A stretch of DNA of 64,000 nucleotides, from assembly GCF_013839525.1 (NCBI RefSeq), contig NZ_JACDIS010000003.1:62001-126000 (forward strand). The letters run 5' to 3'. The notes beneath the pieces are model-generated. The model did no database searches and was not told the origin of the DNA. It saw nothing but the letters and a program-made list of their open reading frames with translations. Of the stretch, positions 16,695 to 24,777 are shown piece after piece. Position numbers and translations under genes: made by a program. Each line of letters opens with the position of its first letter. Position 1 is the stretch's first letter. The stretch comes from Chthonobacter rhizosphaerae. GTDB lineage: Bacteria > Pseudomonadota > Alphaproteobacteria > Rhizobiales > Pleomorphomonadaceae.

Positions 16695-17203
16695 TCGTCG
16701 TCCTTGCCGGTCCAGCCGTCCACCGGGCGGCGTCGCGGACCGTCCTTCTCGGACCGGTCCCGCTGGCGCTTGTAGACCGTCCGCTCCACGTGATGGGTCG
16801 CCACGAAGCGCGCGATCCAGACGCGGATCGGCTCCGCCATCGGCAGGGCCTCCACCAGGTCGCTGCCGCTGTCGCTGTGGGAATGCGCCTCGGCCGGGTC
16901 GACGGTGGCGAGCAGCAGCCGCCAGCCGATCGGCCCGTCGTCGGGCCTCAGCACCACGTAGACGCTCGGCGTCGGCGCTTCCAGATTGTCCTTGAGGGCG
17001 GCCGTCTCGGCCGGGTGGACCATCAGGTCGGTGGAGCCGGCCAGATAGCGCGTCACGCCGTCGGCCTCGGCGAGAACGTGCCACGCGGGCGCCTCCACCC
17101 GGCCCGGCACCACGGCCACGACGCGCCAGACGTGGTCGATCCAGCGGCTCACCGCGGGCCGCCGTTCGACGATCACGTGGACCGGGAAGCGCTCCAGCAT
17201 CAT
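16691..17203 (-). CDS. DUF3305 protein of the formate dehydrogenase locus
   Basis: About 170 residues. Two adjacent ATG codons (17203 and 17200) could start it; GAGG just upstream fits the second slightly better. The sequence FPVHVIVERRPAVSRWIDHV and VDGWTGKDDE at the end are characteristic of DUF3305. It has no membrane segment, metal motif or nucleotide-binding loop. It lies 13 bp after the Pro-rich secreted protein gene and overlaps DUF3306 by 4 bp, forming a three-gene minus-strand unit divergent from the formate dehydrogenase operon. Function unknown; constant association with FDH is the main clue. Confidence 0.85.
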   Translation of the reverse strand: MMLERFPVHVIVERRPAVSRWIDHVWRVVAVVPGRVEAPAWHVLAEADGVTRYLAGSTDLMVHPAETAALKDNLEAPTPSVYVVLRPDDGPIGWRLLLATVDPAEAHSHSDSGSDLVEALPMAEPIRVWIARFVATHHVERTVYKRQRDRSEKDGPRRRPVDGWTGKDDE

Positions 17204-17216
17204 GCCCTCGGGCGGA

Positions 17217-17732
17217 TCATTCCACGTAGTTCTCCGGGAACAGGTGGTCCGGGTTGCCTCGCGGGTCCGGCTCCATCTCCTTGGCGGGCTCGCTCGCCAG
17301 CGGGTTCGGGCGCGGCTGCGGCCGGCCGTCGATCGCCGGCGGGGCGGCGCGGACCCGGGCCAGCAGCGGATAGAGTTCGCCGCCGGTGTTGGCGCTGGTC
17401 TCCGCGCGCGGCGCGCGGGTGCCCTGCGGCGCGGGCTGGTTCGGGGCGTCGGCCTGGACGTCACCGCCGGTGATGCCGGCCCCTTCGGCCGCGCCGGGCT
17501 CTCCGGGCGGCGAAGCCGGGGCGCCGCCGGGCGCCACCTCCTGCGGCATCGGCGTCACCTGGGCGGGCGGCGGCGGCATGCCCTCCTGCCCCGGCGGCGG
17601 CGCGCCTTCCTGGGCCGGAGGCGGCGGCAGGACGCCCTGCTGGGCCGGCGCGACGGACGCGGCGGTGGCGGCCAGCATCAGGACGGCGGTCGCGATGGCG
17701 GCACGGGCGAAGGAGGTCGGGCGACGGCGCAT
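17217..17732 (-). CDS. Secreted Pro/Gly/Gln-rich protein of unknown function
   Basis: 171 residues from ATG at 17732. A signal peptide is visible (MRRRPTSFARAAIATAVLMLAATAASVAPA). The mature part begins with imperfect repeats of the type PPPPAQEGAPPPGQEGM and is low-complexity. The last 60 residues (LYPLLARVRAAPPAIDGRP ... PDHLFPENYVE) look more ordered and conserved. It is the first gene of the minus-strand unit with DUF3305 and DUF3306, facing the TorD gene across a 149 bp divergent promoter region. I do not recognise a family. Envelope location is inferred from the signal peptide. Confidence 0.6.
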   Translation of the reverse strand: MRRRPTSFARAAIATAVLMLAATAASVAPAQQGVLPPPPAQEGAPPPGQEGMPPPPAQVTPMPQEVAPGGAPASPPGEPGAAEGAGITGGDVQADAPNQPAPQGTRAPRAETSANTGGELYPLLARVRAAPPAIDGRPQPRPNPLASEPAKEMEPDPRGNPDHLFPENYVE

Positions 17733-17763
17733 GGAGCCCCCGTGAGTGCAAGGCAGAGTTCGG

Positions 17764-17787
17764 ACAACACGTGAGATGCCGTGTTGT
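17764..17787. promoter_or_regulatory. Palindrome in the divergent FDH promoter region
   Basis: ACAACACG (17764-17771) and CGTGTTGT (17780-17787) form a perfect 8 bp inverted repeat with an 8 bp centre, midway between the divergent starts at 17732 and 17882. A second small inverted repeat, GTTTC/GAAAC, overlaps its right edge at 17786-17802. Position and symmetry suggest an operator controlling both units. The regulator is unknown. Confidence 0.4.
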
Positions 17788-17881
17788 TTCCCTTTTCGAA
17801 ACAAAAACCGCTGTCGCGCGTTGGGCGTCTGAGGACGGTTGCGGCGGCGCGTCGCGGCCGGAGGGAGTTGGGAGGCGAAGC

Positions 17882-18478
17882 ATGAGCGAGGGGGTCGTGG
17901 CGCTGACGGAAGCCGACGCCAACCGGGCGCGCGTCTACATGCTGCTCGCCGCCGTGCTCGCACAGCCGCCCAACAAGGATCTTCTTTCCAGGATCGGACG
18001 CCTCAACGGCGGCGACGGGGATCTCGGCGCGGCCATCGGGGCCGTCGGCCGGACCGCCGCGGAGGCCGACGCGGACCAGGTGCGCCGACAGTTCGACCGG
18101 CTCTTCATCGGCCTCAGCCGGGGCGAGCTCGTTCCCTATGCGTCCTACTACCGGACCGGCTTCCTGCAGGACCGCCCGCTGATCGCGGTCCGGGCCGACC
18201 TGAAGCGCCTCGGCCTTGCCCGGGTCCGGTCGGTTCCCGAGCCGGAGGACCACATCGCCGCCCTCCTGGAGACCATGGCGGTGCTGATCGACGGTCGTTT
18301 CGGCACCAGGGCCGACGAGCTGGAACAGCTCCGCTTCTTCGACACCCACCTCGCCCCCTGGGCGCCCCGCTTCTTCACGGATCTCTCGGCGGTCAGCGGA
18401 TCGCCCTTCTACGCCGCCGTCGGCGCGCTCGGCTCGCTCCTCCTGGAGATCGAGGCCGAAGCGTTCGCGCTGCTCTGA
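17882..18478 (+). CDS. TorD-family chaperone for formate dehydrogenase
   Basis: 198 residues, ATG at 17882 with GGGAGG 7 bp upstream. The all-helical TorD/DmsD fold is indicated by YMLLAAVLAQPPNKDLL, the loop LVPYASYYRTGFLQDRPL, the EPEDHIAALLETMAVLI segment (the E-P-x-D-H signature) and FFDTHLAPWAPRFF. Such chaperones bind the Tat signal and apoprotein of molybdoenzymes in the cytoplasm and hold export until cofactor insertion. It is first in the plus-strand unit TorD-FdhX-alpha-beta-gamma, which makes the alpha subunit its likely client. Confidence 0.92.
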   Translation: MSEGVVALTEADANRARVYMLLAAVLAQPPNKDLLSRIGRLNGGDGDLGAAIGAVGRTAAEADADQVRRQFDRLFIGLSRGELVPYASYYRTGFLQDRPLIAVRADLKRLGLARVRSVPEPEDHIAALLETMAVLIDGRFGTRADELEQLRFFDTHLAPWAPRFFTDLSAVSGSPFYAAVGALGSLLLEIEAEAFALL

Positions 18479-18536
18479 CGGGATCGCCCTCAAGGGCCGG
18501 ACGGCCCTCCCCGCCCTCGAAGTCAAGGACCGAGCC

Positions 18537-18752
18537 ATGAGCCAGGACGAGACGCCCCGCCGGGACACCCCGGACGATCTGAAGGACCCCGGCCGCCGGG
18601 CGTTCCTGACCGGCGCCGGCCTCGCCGGCGCCGCTGCGGCGGCCGGCGGCGTGGTGCTGGCCGAAGCCCGCGAGGCGCCGGAGGAGCAGGTGAAGACCCG
18701 CTATTCGGAGACGCCGCACGTCAAGCGCTTCTACGACTTGAACCGGATCTGA
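18537..18752 (+). CDS. Small Tat-type protein of formate dehydrogenase region (FdhX-like)
   Basis: 71 residues. It has a twin-arginine motif in GRRAFLTGAGLAGAAAAAGG followed by a hydrophobic segment, then a short conserved tail ending TPHVKRFYDLNRI. This matches the small 'formate dehydrogenase region Tat target' proteins (TIGR02811-type) found just upstream of FDH alpha genes. It ends 11 bp before the alpha-subunit ATG. The role is unsettled; it might be exported with, or anchor, the complex (inference). The similar SRRAFLEGVG in the alpha subunit suggests a shared export path. Confidence 0.85.
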   Translation: MSQDETPRRDTPDDLKDPGRRAFLTGAGLAGAAAAAGGVVLAEAREAPEEQVKTRYSETPHVKRFYDLNRI

Positions 18753-18763
18753 GGGGAGAGGCC

Positions 18764-21676
18764 ATGCTCACCAAGCGCAAGCCCGCCCGCGCCGCGGCCC
18801 CTGTGCCCGTTCCGGCTCCCGCCGCCTCCGGCGAAGTCTCCCGGCGCGCCTTCCTGGAAGGCGTCGGTCTCGCGGGCGCCAGCCTCGCCGCCCTCGGCGC
18901 GCTGCCCGGCGCGATGGTCACGGAGGCGAAGGCCGATGCCCTCGTGGCCACCGAGGAGAAGCAGCTGAAAAAGGGCATCTGCACCCACTGCTCGGTCGGC
19001 TGCACCGTGGTGGGCGAGATCCAGAACGGGGTCTGGGTGCAGCAGGAGCCGGGCTGGGACAGCCCCATCAGCCAGGGCACCCACTGCGCCAAGGGCGCGT
19101 CGGTGCGCGAACTCACCAAGGGCGAGCGGCGGGTGAAGTATCCGCTGAAGCTCGTCGACGGCGAGTGGCAGCGCATCTCCTGGGACCAGGCCATCGAGGA
19201 GGTCGGCGACCGGCTGCTCCGGATCCGCAGCGAACTCGGGCCGGACAGCGTGTTCTGGCTCGGCTCGGCCAAGTTCTCCAACGAGACCGCCTATCTCCTC
19301 CGCAAGTTCGCGGCCTTCTGGGGCACCAACAACGTCGATCACCAGGCCCGCATCTGTCACTCCACCACCGTCGCCGGCGTCGCCAACACCTGGGGCTACG
19401 GCGCGATGACGAACAGCTACAACGACATCCAGAACTCCAAGTGCCTGGTCATCATCGGCGGCAACCCAGCCGAGGCGCATCCCGTCGCCATGCAGCACAT
19501 GTTGCGCGGCAAGGAGCGCAACCGGGCGCCCTTCATCGTCATCGACCCGCGCTTCACCCGCACCGCCGCCCACGCGACGGAATATGTGCGCATCCGCCCC
19601 GGCACCGACATTCCGGTGGTCTGGGGCATCCTGTGGCACATCTTTGAGAACGGCTGGGAGGACAAGCAGTACATCGCCCAGCGCGTCTTCGGCATGGACG
19701 AGGTCCGCGCCGAGGTGGCCAAGTGGACGCCGGACGTGGTCGAGGAGGTCTCCGGCGCGCCGGCTGAACAGCTTCGCCTCGTGGCGGAGCAGATGGCCAA
19801 GAACCGGCCGTCCACGCTCATCTGGTGCATGGGCGCGACCCAGAAGACCGTCGGCACCGCCAACGTGCGGGCCTTCTCCATCCTGCAGCTCGCGCTCGGC
19901 AACATCGGCGTCCAGGGCGGCGGGGCCAACATCTACCGCGGCCACTGCAACGTGCAAGGCGCGACCGACATGGGCCTCGACGTCACGTCCCTGCCGTCCT
20001 ACTACGGCCTCACCGAAGGCGCCTGGAAGCATTGGAGCCGCGTCTGGGACGTGTCCTACGACGCCATGATGGACCGCTTCGGCCTCGCGGACATGCCGCG
20101 CGAGGAGAAGAAGAAGCTCATGGAGCTGAAGGGCATTCCGACCACGCGCTGGTTCGACGGCGTGCTGGCGGAGGACGACGAGCTCGATCAGCCGAACCAG
20201 ATCCGCGGCATGGTGGTGCTCGGCCATGGCGGCAACACGGTCACCCGCATGCCCGACATGCTGAAGGGCATGGAGAAGCTCGACACGCTGGTGGTCATCG
20301 ACCCGCACCCGACCACCTTCGCGGCGGTGCGCCAGCGCCGGAACGGCACCTACATCCTGCCGAGCTGCACCCAGTTCGAGACCGATGGCAGCCGCGTCTG
20401 CTCCAACCGGTCGATCCAGTGGAGCCAGAAGTTCGTCGAGCCGATCTTCGAGTCGAAGGACGACTACACGATCCTCTACAAGCTCGCCGTGAAGCTCGGC
20501 TTCGCGGAGGATCTGTTCAAGCACATCAAGGTGGAAGGCGAGCGCCCGCTGCCCGAGGACATCACCCGCGAGATCAACCGCGGCGCCCTCTCCACCGGCT
20601 ACACCGGCTCGTCGCCGGAGCGGCTGAAGCTCCACATGGTGTACCAGCACACCTTCGACCGCATCACCATGCAGGCCACCTCCGGCCCGCTGAAGGGCGA
20701 ATACTACGGCCTGCCGTGGCCCTGCTGGGGCTATCCGGAGTGGCGGCACCCGGGCAGCCCGGTGCTCTACGACACGTCGAAGCACGTGATGGAGGGCGGC
20801 GGCACGTTCCGGGCCCGCTTCGGCGTGGAGCGCGACGGCCAGACGCTGCTCGCCGAGGGCAGCTTCTCCCGCGGCTCGGAGATCGAGGACGGCTATCCGG
20901 AATTCACCATGGCGGTCCTGAAGAAGCTCGGCTGGGACCGGGACCTGACGCCGGGCGAACTCGCCGTCATCCAGCAGATCGGCGGGCCCGACATCGACAA
21001 GGTGTCGTGGGACACCGACCTGTCGCTCGGCATCATGCGCGTCGCCATCAAGCACGGCTGCCTGCCCTACGGCAACGCCAAGGCCCGCGCCGTGGCCTGG
21101 AACCTGCCGGACCCGGTGCCGATCCACCGCGAGCCGATCTACACCTCCCGGCCCGATCTGGTGTCCAAGTACCCGGCGATCGAGAACCGGCGCGACTTCC
21201 GCCTGCCGCACCTCAACCGCGGCGTCCAGGAGGCCGCCGTCCAGGCGGACGTGCGGACCAAGTTCCCGTTCGTCTACACCTCCGGCCGGCTCGTGGAATA
21301 CGAGGGCGGCGGCGAGGAGACCCGGTCGAACCGGTGGCTGGCGGAACTGCAGCAGACCATGTTCGTGGAGCTCAACAACCGCGACGCGGACGAACTTGGC
21401 GTCGCCGACGGCGACTGGGTCTGGGTGAGCGGACCCGAGGAGGGCCGCGCCAAGGTGAAGGCGCTCGTGACCGAGCGCGTCGGCCGCGGCGTGATCTTCA
21501 TGCCGTTCCACTTCTCCGGCTTCTGGCAGGGCGAGGACCTGCGGTCCGCCTATCCGGCGGGCACCGACCCGCACGTGCTCGGAGAACCGGCGAACGGCAT
21601 CACGACCTACGGCTACGACCCGGTGACGTTCATGCAGGAAACCAAGGTCACGCTCTGCCGCGTCGAGCGGGCCTGA
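18764..21676 (+). CDS. fdhA: Formate dehydrogenase alpha subunit (Mo/W-bis-PGD, Cys type)
   Basis: 970 residues. A Tat signal is present at residues 23-50 (SRRAFLEGVGLAG). C73, C76, C80 and C108 bind one [4Fe-4S] cluster (CTHCSVGC then a distant C). The metal-ligand position in NVDHQARICHSTTVAGV is Cys198, where E. coli FdnG has selenocysteine, and the frame has no internal TGA, so this is a selenium-free enzyme. The remainder matches FdnG/FdoG-type catalytic subunits (GGNPAEAHPVAMQHM, EYEGGGEETRSNRWLAEL near the end). It oxidises formate to CO2 in the periplasm and passes electrons to the beta subunit. About 970 residues is normal for the family. Confidence 0.96.
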   Translation: MLTKRKPARAAAPVPVPAPAASGEVSRRAFLEGVGLAGASLAALGALPGAMVTEAKADALVATEEKQLKKGICTHCSVGCTVVGEIQNGVWVQQEPGWDSPISQGTHCAKGASVRELTKGERRVKYPLKLVDGEWQRISWDQAIEEVGDRLLRIRSELGPDSVFWLGSAKFSNETAYLLRKFAAFWGTNNVDHQARICHSTTVAGVANTWGYGAMTNSYNDIQNSKCLVIIGGNPAEAHPVAMQHMLRGKERNRAPFIVIDPRFTRTAAHATEYVRIRPGTDIPVVWGILWHIFENGWEDKQYIAQRVFGMDEVRAEVAKWTPDVVEEVSGAPAEQLRLVAEQMAKNRPSTLIWCMGATQKTVGTANVRAFSILQLALGNIGVQGGGANIYRGHCNVQGATDMGLDVTSLPSYYGLTEGAWKHWSRVWDVSYDAMMDRFGLADMPREEKKKLMELKGIPTTRWFDGVLAEDDELDQPNQIRGMVVLGHGGNTVTRMPDMLKGMEKLDTLVVIDPHPTTFAAVRQRRNGTYILPSCTQFETDGSRVCSNRSIQWSQKFVEPIFESKDDYTILYKLAVKLGFAEDLFKHIKVEGERPLPEDITREINRGALSTGYTGSSPERLKLHMVYQHTFDRITMQATSGPLKGEYYGLPWPCWGYPEWRHPGSPVLYDTSKHVMEGGGTFRARFGVERDGQTLLAEGSFSRGSEIEDGYPEFTMAVLKKLGWDRDLTPGELAVIQQIGGPDIDKVSWDTDLSLGIMRVAIKHGCLPYGNAKARAVAWNLPDPVPIHREPIYTSRPDLVSKYPAIENRRDFRLPHLNRGVQEAAVQADVRTKFPFVYTSGRLVEYEGGGEETRSNRWLAELQQTMFVELNNRDADELGVADGDWVWVSGPEEGRAKVKALVTERVGRGVIFMPFHFSGFWQGEDLRSAYPAGTDPHVLGEPANGITTYGYDPVTFMQETKVTLCRVERA

Positions 21677-21693
21677 GGGAGGAACACACGTCC

Positions 21694-22323
21694 ATGGCCA
21701 GAATGAAGTTCCTCTGCGACAGCGAGCGCTGCATCGAGTGCAACGCCTGCGTGACCGCGTGCAAGAACGAGCACGAGGTGCCCTGGGGCATGAACCGCCG
21801 CCGGGTGATCACCCTGGAGGACGGGCAGCCCGGCGAGCGGTCCGTCTCCATGGCCTGCATGCACTGCACCGAGCCGCCCTGCGCGGCCGTCTGCCCGGTC
21901 GACTGCTTCTACCAGACCGACGACGGCATCGTGCTCCACTCCAAGGACCTGTGCATCGGCTGCGGCTACTGCTTCTACGCCTGCCCGTTCGGCGCCCCGC
22001 AATACCCGCAGGCGTCCAACTTCGGCGGCCGCGGCAAGATGGACAAGTGCACCTACTGCGCCGGCGGTCCGGAGGAGGACAACAGCGAGGTGGAGTACCA
22101 GAAGTACGGCACCAACCGCATCGCCGAGGGCAAGCTGCCGCTCTGCGCGGAGATGTGCTCCACCCGTTCGCTGATGGCCGGCGACGGCGACGTGCTCGCC
22201 GAGATCTACAAGGAGCGCGTGGTGCGCCGGGGCTACGGCTCGGGCGCCTGGGGCTGGTCGGTCGCCTACCGGACGGACCAGCGCGACACCTTCGAGCCCG
22301 GCCGCGCGATCGGCACCACCTGA
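21694..22323 (+). CDS. fdhB: Formate dehydrogenase beta subunit (four [4Fe-4S] clusters)
   Basis: 209 residues. The ATG at 21694 has GGGAGGA about 11 bp upstream; a second ATG at 21703 is possible. Cysteine motifs follow in order: CIECNACVTACK, CMHCTEPPCAAVCP, CIGCGYCFYACP, and a CTYC ... C-x3-C set ending at CAEMCSTRS. This is the ferredoxin pattern of FdhB/FdoH proteins that wire electrons from the catalytic subunit to the cytochrome b subunit. Unlike E. coli FdnH it lacks a C-terminal membrane anchor, as is usual for shorter alphaproteobacterial homologues. It sits 17 bp after the alpha gene and 28 bp before gamma. Confidence 0.95.
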   Translation: MARMKFLCDSERCIECNACVTACKNEHEVPWGMNRRRVITLEDGQPGERSVSMACMHCTEPPCAAVCPVDCFYQTDDGIVLHSKDLCIGCGYCFYACPFGAPQYPQASNFGGRGKMDKCTYCAGGPEEDNSEVEYQKYGTNRIAEGKLPLCAEMCSTRSLMAGDGDVLAEIYKERVVRRGYGSGAWGWSVAYRTDQRDTFEPGRAIGTT

Positions 22324-22351
22324 CGCCCATCTGACGAGGAGGAGACGCGCG

Positions 22352-23458
22352 ATGACGCCAACCACGAGGCGCCCCCGGTGGGCGGGTTTTCCCATCGCGG
22401 CCTTCGTCGCCGTCCTGATGAGCGTCGCGGTGGGGCTCGGCGCCCCCGACGCGCGGGCGCAGGTGGGCGACGGGTCGCCGGAAGCCGGCCCGGTGGAGAC
22501 CGAGCCCGGCGGGCTGACGCTGAAGAGCCGCACGCCGGACCCGAACCTCACCTCGCCCGACCAGGTGGAGCTCTACGTCCCCCATGACGACCAGGTGGTC
22601 GGGCGCGTCTCCATCCCCGACCAGAAGCTCGCCACCCTCGTCCAGCCGGAAGGCCGCACCTGGCGCGCCTTCCGCATGGAGGGGCTGTTCTGGACGGCGA
22701 TCGGCGTCATCGGCGTGACGGTCCTCGGCCTCGCGGCCTTCTTCCTCTACCGCGGCCGCATCCGCATCTCCGCCGGCCGCTCCGGCACCTGGATCCCGCG
22801 CTTCAGCTTCTGGGAACGGCTGGCGCACTGGACGGCGGCGCTCAGCTTCATCAGCCTCGCGATCACCGGCCTGATCGTCACGTTCGGCCGCTACGCGCTC
22901 ATCCCGCTGATCGGCCACGACGCCTTCACGGCCACCTCGGAAGTCGCGAAGTACGTGCACAACTTCTCCGGCACGCCCTTCGTTTTCGCGATCCTCTTCA
23001 TGCTGGTGGTCTGGATCAAGGACAATATCCCGAGCCGGGCCGACTGGGACTGGCTCCGGCACGCCGGCGGCGTTCTCAAGGGCGCCAGCTACCATCCGGA
23101 GACGGAGCGCTTCAACGCCGGCCAGAAGGGCATCTTCTGGGCCGTGGTGCTCGGCGGCCTGGCGATGTCCGTCACCGGCTACCTGATGTTGGCGCCGTTC
23201 GCCGTCACGGGCGTCGGCGGCATGCAGATCTTCCACGTGGTGCACGGGCTTCTGGCCGTGCTCCTCACCGCCATCATCATCGCCCACATCTACATCGGCA
23301 CCCTCGGCATGGAGGGCGCGTTCGACGCCATGGGGCGCGGCGAGGTGGACGAGAACTGGGCGAAGGAGCATCACCGCGGCTGGTACGAGACCAAGCGCCC
23401 GCCGCGGGTCTACCAGCCGCCGCGCACCCCACCCGGCGAGGTCAGCCCGGCCGAGTGA
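22352..23458 (+). CDS. fdhC: Formate dehydrogenase gamma subunit (cytochrome b556)
   Basis: 368 residues; ATG has GGAGGAG upstream. An N-terminal signal-like segment (residues 10-37) and a periplasmic stretch of about 75 residues precede four core membrane segments, an arrangement seen in longer FdhC-type gamma subunits. Candidate haem ligands are the histidines in ERLAHWTAALSF, KYVHNFSGTPF and FHVVHGLLAVLLTAIIIAHI. The subunit takes electrons from the beta subunit and reduces quinone in the inner membrane. It closes the plus-strand FDH unit and is followed by a good hairpin at 23487. Confidence 0.94.
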   Translation: MTPTTRRPRWAGFPIAAFVAVLMSVAVGLGAPDARAQVGDGSPEAGPVETEPGGLTLKSRTPDPNLTSPDQVELYVPHDDQVVGRVSIPDQKLATLVQPEGRTWRAFRMEGLFWTAIGVIGVTVLGLAAFFLYRGRIRISAGRSGTWIPRFSFWERLAHWTAALSFISLAITGLIVTFGRYALIPLIGHDAFTATSEVAKYVHNFSGTPFVFAILFMLVVWIKDNIPSRADWDWLRHAGGVLKGASYHPETERFNAGQKGIFWAVVLGGLAMSVTGYLMLAPFAVTGVGGMQIFHVVHGLLAVLLTAIIIAHIYIGTLGMEGAFDAMGRGEVDENWAKEHHRGWYETKRPPRVYQPPRTPPGEVSPAE

Positions 23459-23486
23459 GGCCGGCGGCGACACGGAGCGACAGACA

Positions 23487-23510
23487 AGAGGCGGGCTCCA
23501 GCCCGCCTCT
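23487..23510. terminator. Terminator after the FDH operon
   Basis: AGAGGCGGGCT (23487-23497) and AGCCCGCCTCT (23500-23510) are perfect complements, giving a stem of up to 11 bp with a tiny loop, 28 bp after the gamma-subunit stop and followed by CTTCGT. It also lies just past the stop of the minus-strand 52-residue gene at 23531 and could serve both directions. Confidence 0.75.
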
Positions 23511-23530
23511 CTTCGTCCCGGCCCCGACGA

Positions 23531-23689
23531 TCACCAGCCCCGGTGCGTGGGCGTGCCGTCCTCGCCCACCCGGGCGCCGACGGTGGAATAGGCCTCGTCC
23601 GAGGTCAGCCCCAGCTCGCGTTGGGCGAAGATGCCGGTCACGGCGACCAGCCCGACGAAGACGACGACGGCGGCGGCGAAGGCTTTCAT
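23531..23689 (-). CDS. 52-residue single-pass membrane protein in the FDH locus
   Basis: A short frame from ATG at 23689 to TGA at 23531. AGGAGAC lies a few bases upstream, a good ribosome site. The product starts MKAFAAAVVVFVGLVAVTGI, one hydrophobic segment, followed by about 30 polar residues (about 23-52) with SDEAYSTVGARVGEDG. It is the last gene of the minus-strand run lipoate-ligase-like/DUF6505/DUF6352, 64 bp behind DUF6352. The ribosome site, sensible composition and position support a real gene. I do not recognise a family. A small accessory of the membrane-bound FDH is a guess from context. Confidence 0.6.
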   Translation of the reverse strand: MKAFAAAVVVFVGLVAVTGIFAQRELGLTSDEAYSTVGARVGEDGTPTHRGW

Positions 23690-23753
23690 GACGGGTCTCC
23701 TGGCTCTGGTTGTGCGGTAACGATCGGCGCGGCCTCGCGGTTTCGGCCCTCGC

Positions 23754-24764
23754 TCAGGACGAGGGCCGGTCCTTCAGCGGCAGCCCGGCTATGAGGTTCT
23801 GCGGCTTGACGCGAACCACCCGGTCCGCCCCCGCCGCCAGGATGAGCACCACCGGCTCGCCGGCCACCCGGTCCTCCACGCGCTCCCGGTCGAGAATGTC
23901 CATCCGGAACAGCGCGACCACCCGGCCCGCTTCCGCCTCCCCGAGCGGGCGGCCCGACCAGGCGGCGTCGCCGATCAGCGTCGCCTCGGCGTCGAGGCCG
24001 ACGTACCAGGCGAGCGTTCCCTCGATGCGGGGCACGGGCTCGATGCGCACCGGCAGCGCCAGCATGTGCCCGATCCAGATCTCCATGACGCGGGCGAAGC
24101 CGGCGCGGGCCTCGCCGCCGAGGCGGAAGTCGATCACCGTGTCGAAGGCGTCGGACCGGGCCTTGTAGCCGTCCACGGTTTCGGGACCGAGCACGTCGAG
24201 CGACCGGGCGCTCGCGTCCTCGAACAGGGCCGTCAGGGGCGAGCCGTGGGCGGCCGGGCGCGGATCGCCCACCCGCTCCTCGTCGGCCAGGAGCAGCCGG
24301 CCCTCGTGGATGGTCATCCGCTGGGGCCGGAAGAACAGCTCCGCCGCCCGGATCACGAACGGGTCGTGTTCCCGGTCGAGCGCGTTGCGCAGGATCACGT
24401 GGACGAGCTGCTGCAGGAAGATGGGCGGCGTCGCGCCGGCCGCGGCGCCGCGCACCAGATCGAGATAGACTGCCTCCAGGGTCGGATGGGCGAGGAGCCG
24501 CGCCCGGAAGGCCAGCAGATGGCGCCAGTTCTCCCGGGCGTCCGGATCGGCGATCGCCTCCACCCAGTCGGGGTCCACCGCGAGGCGCGGCTCCGCCATC
24601 AGGCGGGCGTGCAGCGTCCGCTCCGCCGCGCAGGCGTCCTCCGGCGGCACGACCTCGGGCCTCGCCAGATAGAGCTTCAGGAAGTCGTCGGTCACCATCA
24701 GGCCGCCGCCGGCGGACCGCTCCAGCAGGTGATGGCCCGACGAGACCCAGAAATCGCCGCTCAT
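23754..24764 (-). CDS. DUF6352 protein of the formate dehydrogenase locus
   Basis: 336 residues from ATG at 24764. The beginning FWVSSGHHLLERSAGGGLMVTDDFLKLYLARPEV is what I associate with DUF6352. It has no signal peptide, membrane segment or cysteine cluster motif. The middle (LQQLVHVILRNALDREHDPFVIRAAELFFRPQ) is helical, and the C-terminal third resembles a domain with alternating beta strands. The gene starts 13 bp after the DUF6505 stop, so the two are probably co-expressed. The family recurs near FDH genes in alphaproteobacteria; its biochemical role is not known to me. Confidence 0.75.
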   Translation of the reverse strand: MSGDFWVSSGHHLLERSAGGGLMVTDDFLKLYLARPEVVPPEDACAAERTLHARLMAEPRLAVDPDWVEAIADPDARENWRHLLAFRARLLAHPTLEAVYLDLVRGAAAGATPPIFLQQLVHVILRNALDREHDPFVIRAAELFFRPQRMTIHEGRLLLADEERVGDPRPAAHGSPLTALFEDASARSLDVLGPETVDGYKARSDAFDTVIDFRLGGEARAGFARVMEIWIGHMLALPVRIEPVPRIEGTLAWYVGLDAEATLIGDAAWSGRPLGEAEAGRVVALFRMDILDRERVEDRVAGEPVVLILAAGADRVVRVKPQNLIAGLPLKDRPSS

Positions 24765-24777
24765 GGGTCGCTCCGCC

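Noticed and set aside
19352-19360. Possible selenocysteine site in formate dehydrogenase
   Set aside because: The ligand codon encodes Cys198 and the gene has no in-frame TGA.
18731-21574. 947-residue open frame antisense to the formate dehydrogenase alpha gene
   Set aside because: The opposite strand carries an unmistakable FDH alpha subunit; the antisense product is His/Arg/Asp-rich and motif-free.
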